From the NCBI GenBank assembly GCA_031546985.1, contig JAVBJN010000113.1:1-37292 (forward strand): DNA of 37,292 bases. Direction: 5' to 3'. Numbering within the stretch: position 1 is the stretch's first letter; every line of letters begins with the position of its first letter. Under the pieces are notes generated by a model. That model did not search any database. It was not told where the DNA came from and worked only from the letters and a program-made list of their open reading frames with translations. The stretch comes from JAVBJN01 sp031546985. Its GTDB lineage: Bacteria; Bacteroidota; Bacteroidia; Chitinophagales; Chitinophagaceae. Made by a program: the position numbers and the translations under genes. Shown here in pieces: positions 34,492-37,292 of the stretch.

Positions 34492-35979
34492 ATGAAAAAG
34501 ATGTTTCTCCCCATAGTTACCCTGCTCGCCTTTACCGCCTGCACCCCACGTTCCGAAACCGGGCAGCAAACCGGCATTAAAGATTCTGTAGCCGCGGCCA
34601 CCAACACCAGCAATAAGCCCGATAGCATAAGCGGCCCAGACCGCAACGTAAAAATAACACCCGAATATGCTGCATTGGTAGCCCGCGATGCTTATTTCTG
34701 GACCTGGCCTATGGTTAATATCTATAACCGCCGGCTGGCCTTTAATGATATACCCGAGCCCGGCCTCAATGGTGGCCTGCTACCGGCCGCCCCACACAAC
34801 AGGTTAGCTATGCTGAGCCATTATGTAGAACCTATGGAACGCATGGTGGCCTGCCCCAACCAGGATGTAGTGTATGGTGCCTCCATACTCGCGCTCGACA
34901 AAAGCCCGGCGGTAATACAGGTGCCCGATTTTGGCAAGCGCTTTTGGGTTTACCAAATGGTAGATCTCCGCACCGATGCATTTGCCCAACTGGGCGCCAT
35001 GTACAATACGCCACCCGGTTTTTATCTTGTGGTAGGCCCAGATTGGGAAGGCAATGTACCCAATGGCATTACCAAAGTGCTGCGTTGCAAGAGCCACACT
35101 GCTTTTGTAGTGCCACGTGTATTCCTCAACGACTCACCAGAGGATCTTGCAGAGGTACAAAAAAGGATTCAAGGCATTAATGTGTACCCACTGGCCGAAT
35201 TTGACGGAAAAATGAAAACCAAAGACTGGACCACCATTCCCAACTTCCCCACTCCTTCGGGTGGCGATGAAGAAGTTAAATGGGTGCTGCCCGAAAAAAT
35301 ATTTGACGAACTGCCCAAAGTACTGGCCGATGCGCCTCCGCTGCCTGGCGAGGAAGCCCGCTACGCGCAGCTGCTCGCTGTAATAGAAGCCGCGCAAAAA
35401 GACCCTGCCATTAAAGCCGCCATGATTAAAGCTGCTACAGAAACAGAGACCAATGTAATAAAACCTGTATTCGAGTTTCGCAACTGGGGTGTGCAGCTGC
35501 CTTACCATTGGAGCACCATTACCAATGGCGCAGCATTTGGCACCGACTACTTTACCCGCACCGCGGTAGCCAAGTCGAATATATTGGTCAATACTTCTAA
35601 AGAAACCCGCTATTACTACCAGGATCTTGACTCGGCAGGCAAGCGCCTTAATGGGGGTAACCGCTACACCGTAACCTTTGCCAATGGGCAAACCCCACCT
35701 GTAAATGGCTTTTGGTCGCTTACGCTCTATAACCGTTTCCATTTCTTCGAACCCAATGGTATAAAAAGGTATTCGCTGGGTACCAAAAACCAATCGATGA
35801 AACGCAATACCGATGGCTCGCTCACCATTTACGTGCAGGCCACGCCACCACCGGATGAATGGAAAAACAACTGGCTGCCATCGCCCAAACAAGACGATTT
35901 TTCGCTCTACGTGCGCGCTTACGGCCCTAAAGATGAAATTACCAACTGGACACCTCCAGCGGTAGCTAAAAGTAAATAG
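34492..35979 (+). CDS. DUF1254/DUF1214 lipoprotein
   Basis: 495 aa. Lipobox FTAC (Cys17) after MKKMFLPIVTLLA marks an envelope lipoprotein. A linker of about 45 residues leads to the DUF1254 domain (YAALVARDAYFWTWPMVNIYNR ... CPNQDVVYGASILALDKSP ... VYQMVDLRTDAFAQLG). The C-terminal DUF1214 domain follows (YFTRTAVAKSNILVN ... NPVNGFWSLTLYNRFHFF read as PPVNGFWSLTLYN, then YSLGTKNQSMKRNTDGSLTIYVQ and the tail SLYVRAYGPKDEITNW). Biochemical function of the family is unsettled. A relic of a second such gene lies 490 bp upstream. Proximity to two sulfatases and a barrel-like protein suggests a shared pathway; this is inference. Confidence 0.93.
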   Translation: MKKMFLPIVTLLAFTACTPRSETGQQTGIKDSVAAATNTSNKPDSISGPDRNVKITPEYAALVARDAYFWTWPMVNIYNRRLAFNDIPEPGLNGGLLPAAPHNRLAMLSHYVEPMERMVACPNQDVVYGASILALDKSPAVIQVPDFGKRFWVYQMVDLRTDAFAQLGAMYNTPPGFYLVVGPDWEGNVPNGITKVLRCKSHTAFVVPRVFLNDSPEDLAEVQKRIQGINVYPLAEFDGKMKTKDWTTIPNFPTPSGGDEEVKWVLPEKIFDELPKVLADAPPLPGEEARYAQLLAVIEAAQKDPAIKAAMIKAATETETNVIKPVFEFRNWGVQLPYHWSTITNGAAFGTDYFTRTAVAKSNILVNTSKETRYYYQDLDSAGKRLNGGNRYTVTFANGQTPPVNGFWSLTLYNRFHFFEPNGIKRYSLGTKNQSMKRNTDGSLTIYVQATPPPDEWKNNWLPSPKQDDFSLYVRAYGPKDEITNWTPPAVAKSK

Positions 35980-36080
35980 AATAGCGATTAACAATAAACT
36001 TTAACCAGCGTGAGCGTTTTTACATAACGCCCTTTTGCCCCATTAACGGCTCACTTTTTATACAGAAAAACGATTTGAAT

Positions 36081-36137
36081 TTTTGATGTGATACATAAAA
36101 AAGCAAGCAAGTGCTTAAGATACACTTGCTTGCTTAC
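36081..36137. repeat. Hairpin element, copy 2 (possible terminator)
   Basis: TTTTGATGTG, then AAGCAAGCAAGTG (36101-36113)/CACTTGCTTGCTT (36123-36135) with a 9-nt loop ending AGATA. On the plus strand ACCTTTT follows and on the minus strand TTTTATG, so it may terminate in both directions. It lies about 120 bp after the DUF1254 stop. Confidence 0.7.
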
Positions 36138-36171
36138 CTTTTGGGGGCCGGACGCTTACATTGCAGCGTTT

Positions 36172-36423
36172 AGCTCATTCCTCGCATACGGAAACTTATT
36201 CCTCACACACGGAAACTCGTTCCCCGCATACGGAAACTCATTCCTCACACACCGAAGCTCATTCCTCACATACGGAAGCTCGTTCCCCGCATACGGAAGC
36301 TCGTTCCCCGCACGCGGAAACTCATTCCTCGCACACGGAAACTCGTTCCTCACACACGGAAGCTCGTTCCTCACACACGGAAGCTCATTCCTCGCACACG
36401 AAAACTCGTTCCTCACAGGCGGA
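36172..36423. repeat. Tandem array of twelve 21-bp units
   Basis: Each unit begins A(A/G)CTC(A/G)TTCC and ends CACGGA or TACGGA, with limited variation; a decayed thirteenth unit follows. Because 21 is a multiple of three and the unit lacks stops in most frames, long open frames with seven-residue repeats arise on both strands (plus: NSFLTHG; minus: RNEFPCV). None has independent support as a protein, so I do not call a CDS. The flanks 35980-36171 and 36424-36490 show only the hairpin element. Confidence 0.9.
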
Positions 36424-36490
36424 AACTCGCTCTACCGACATAAAACATTAAAACATAAGTATCTGTATTTTGCAGCGCAGTGCACAAACA

Positions 36491-36522
36491 AAACAGCAAG
36501 TGCGGTGCGGCACTTGCTGTTT
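36491..36522 (-). terminator. Terminator of the 79-codon gene
   Basis: 13-bp perfect stem AAACAGCAAGTGC/GCACTTGCTGTTT with a 6-nt loop, 8 bp beyond the stop of the 36531-36770 gene, with TGTTTG following on the minus strand. The plus-strand run TTAG is similar, so it may work both ways. Confidence 0.85.
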
Positions 36523-36530
36523 TTAGTTTT

Positions 36531-36770
36531 TTAAGGTTGGCAGGCGCGGAGGGTATCGCGCAGGGTATACAGGCACCAGATAAACTCTGTAGTGCGCCCA
36601 TGCATACCCGTTTTGTTCAGTAACGGCTGCTGTTGCAACGCTATAACGGTGCGGGCATAATCGAAAGCCAGTTCATCGAGCAGGTTGGCTAATTCATGAG
36701 GCGAGGCTGCATTGCTTAGCAACTCGCTCAGGGGCGAAAGGTTGATTTGGGGAAACATAACAGATGACAT
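36531..36770 (-). CDS. Small hypothetical protein (79 aa)
   Basis: 79-aa, soluble and probably helical (LSPLSELLSNAASPHELANLL, DELAFDYARTVIALQQQPLL, EFIWCLYTLRDTLRACQP). There is no signal peptide or membrane helix, and no family is recognised. Three things favour a real gene: a strong terminator 8 bp after the stop, a structured element ending 13 bp before the start, and a predicted promoter upstream of that. An internal ATG at 36758 is an alternative start. The composition resembles small helical proteins that sit beside mobile or regulatory loci, but no function can be assigned. Confidence 0.65.
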   Translation of the reverse strand: MSSVMFPQINLSPLSELLSNAASPHELANLLDELAFDYARTVIALQQQPLLNKTGMHGRTTEFIWCLYTLRDTLRACQP

Positions 36771-36783
36771 TTAAGAGTAAAAC

Positions 36784-36860
36784 AAAACCCTGCCTTAGGT
36801 GCTCTATGCTTGTCATCAAGCATTGGGGCGTTTCCGCTACCCACACCATAGCAGGGCTTT
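36784..36860 (-). ncRNA. Candidate structured RNA element in the leader of the 79-codon gene
   Basis: On the minus strand a 10-bp closing stem AAAGCCCTGC/GCAGGGTTTT (one G-T pair) encloses GGTG/CACC. That stem leads to two hairpins: TGGG-ta-GCG closed by a GAAA tetraloop with CGC-CCCA, and ATGCTTG/CAAGCAT around ATGA. The result is a compact three-way junction of 77 nt. The 3' side of the closing stem runs into TTTTGTTTT, as in a terminator. The ORF starts 13 bp later, so this may be a cis-regulator. It fits no riboswitch or ribozyme consensus I know. Confidence 0.55.
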
Positions 36861-36892
36861 AAGTTTAGATTCTTTATCATAGTTGACGACAT

Positions 36893-36979
36893 TTTAGAGG
36901 AGGTAAAAATACCCAACCCTCTAAACACCACCAATCAAGAGCCGAAGATAAGCGTTTATAAACGACTATAGTCGACTAT
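36893..36979 (-). promoter_or_regulatory. Palindrome-rich predicted promoter region
   Basis: Minus strand: TTG (36932-36934), 20-bp spacer, TATTTTTA (36904-36911), a near -7 box. It is flanked by TTTAGAGG (36893-36900) and CCTCTAAA (36918-36925), an 8-bp inverted repeat around the box. Upstream are three overlapping perfect palindromes: CGTTTATAAACG (36953-36964), GACTATAGTC (36964-36973) and ATAGTCGACTAT (36968-36979). These look like regulator sites for the RNA element and 79-codon gene. Confidence 0.4.
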
Positions 36980-37146
36980 CTGGTGATAACCAAGCATTTA
37001 AGCGCAAGCACAAGGGGTAAATAAAGTTAATTGTCGCCAATTCGCACCCAATAGCTTCAAACTTGCCGCTTTTAGCTCCGAATCCACCGCTTTGAGCACC
37101 TTTTATATATTTAACCCCGGCTATTTCTCACAAATCCTGGCACTCG

Positions 37147-37292
37147 CGATCCGCGCCATCTGCGGGAAAACGTATCGCGCTGTATATCTCCCGCAGATTT
37201 ACGCAGATCGAAAACCACGCAGATCACGCAGATACTGACACTCGCAATCTGCGACATCTGCGGAATTATCTGCGACAGATCGGTAGAGAGTG
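37147..37292. repeat. CGCAGAT/ATCTGCG repeat, second copy
   Basis: The 63-bp core 37147-37209 matches 34192-34254: (T/C)CGCGCCATCTGCGGGAAAA, a central GCGCGCT/ATCGCGCT-like part, and CCCGCAGATTTACGCAGAT. The two ends are complementary, so the core folds as a long hairpin. Further CGCAGAT and ATCTGCG units run to the window edge. Between 36980 and 37146 nothing was recognised. Confidence 0.75.

Noticed and set aside
36172..36423. CRISPR array
   Set aside because: The units are contiguous and alike, with no unique spacers, and no cas genes are present.
36088..36534. Long ORFs with seven-residue repeats on both strands over the 21-bp array
   Set aside because: A stop-free 21-bp unit creates them automatically in several frames; no independent evidence favours one.
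36784..36860. Integron attC site, tRNA or hammerhead ribozyme
   Set aside because: There are no GTTRRRY/RYYYAAC ends, no tRNA arms with a T-loop, and the GAAA and ATGA segments are loop caps in the wrong order for a hammerhead core.
36728..36934. 68-codon minus-strand ORF overlapping the structured element
   Set aside because: It crosses the paired element and overlaps the better supported 79-codon gene in another frame.

Overview
The window looks like chromosome from a Bacteroidota species, most likely a Chitinophaga/Niastella/Filimonas-type member of the Chitinophagaceae. The signs are many type IX secretion (T9SS) cargo proteins with 'NP..' C-terminal sorting domains, GEVED, PKD and DUF4382 domains, Bacteroidota-type promoters (-7 box TAnnTTTG) and starts without Shine-Dalgarno sites. 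No rRNA, tRNA, CRISPR array, transposase or complete mobile element was seen.

Region 1 (about 0-17.3 kb, all minus strand) is a cell-surface block. It holds two closely related GEVED-containing T9SS proteins, a lipoprotein in an operon with a shorter GEVED-less relative, an exported RCC1-repeat protein and a secreted cysteine-containing protein. Two tandem paralogous AraC-type regulators, a SAM methyltransferase, an SGNH-hydrolase/PKD protein and a GEVED/3xPKD protein follow. Three consecutive surface-gene promoters (7.1, 9.2 and 10.5 kb) share the box ATGTCTC-N3-GGGG at exactly 23 bp from a -7 element. A GGGG-only variant at 24 bp lies upstream of the AraC pair. This suggests a local surface-protein regulon. 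The middle promoter also appears to drive a roughly 135-nt RNA ending in a strong terminator.

Region 2 (17.4-22.2 kb) has a membrane-anchored TPR/helix-turn-helix protein on the plus strand. Facing it is a probable three-gene minus-strand operon: an M19-type dipeptidase, an internally duplicated membrane protein and an 80-aa double zinc ribbon.

Region 3 (22.3-27.4 kb) has a lectin-fold T9SS protein, an MFS exporter, a cysteine-rich SufR-like repressor and a DUF4382 lipoprotein. A 34-bp near-perfect palindrome overlaps the MFS promoter. Part of the same site lies between the -7 box and start codon of the repressor gene, which points to a repressor-exporter pair with autoregulation.

Region 4 (27.5-36 kb, plus strand) is a sulfatase locus: AlkD-like protein, arylsulfatase 1, arylsulfatase 2, outer-membrane-type protein and DUF1254/DUF1214 lipoprotein. 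The two sulfatase units share an upstream cis-element, each followed by an inverted repeat. A 113-bp relic of a second DUF1254 gene lies between the outer-membrane protein and the intact gene, next to several kinds of intergenic repeat.

Region 5 (36-37.3 kb) has a twelve-unit 21-bp tandem repeat. Beyond it is a compact minus-strand unit: a cluster of palindromes, a predicted promoter, a 77-nt multi-stem RNA-like element, a 79-codon ORF and a terminator. The element matches no RNA family I recognise.
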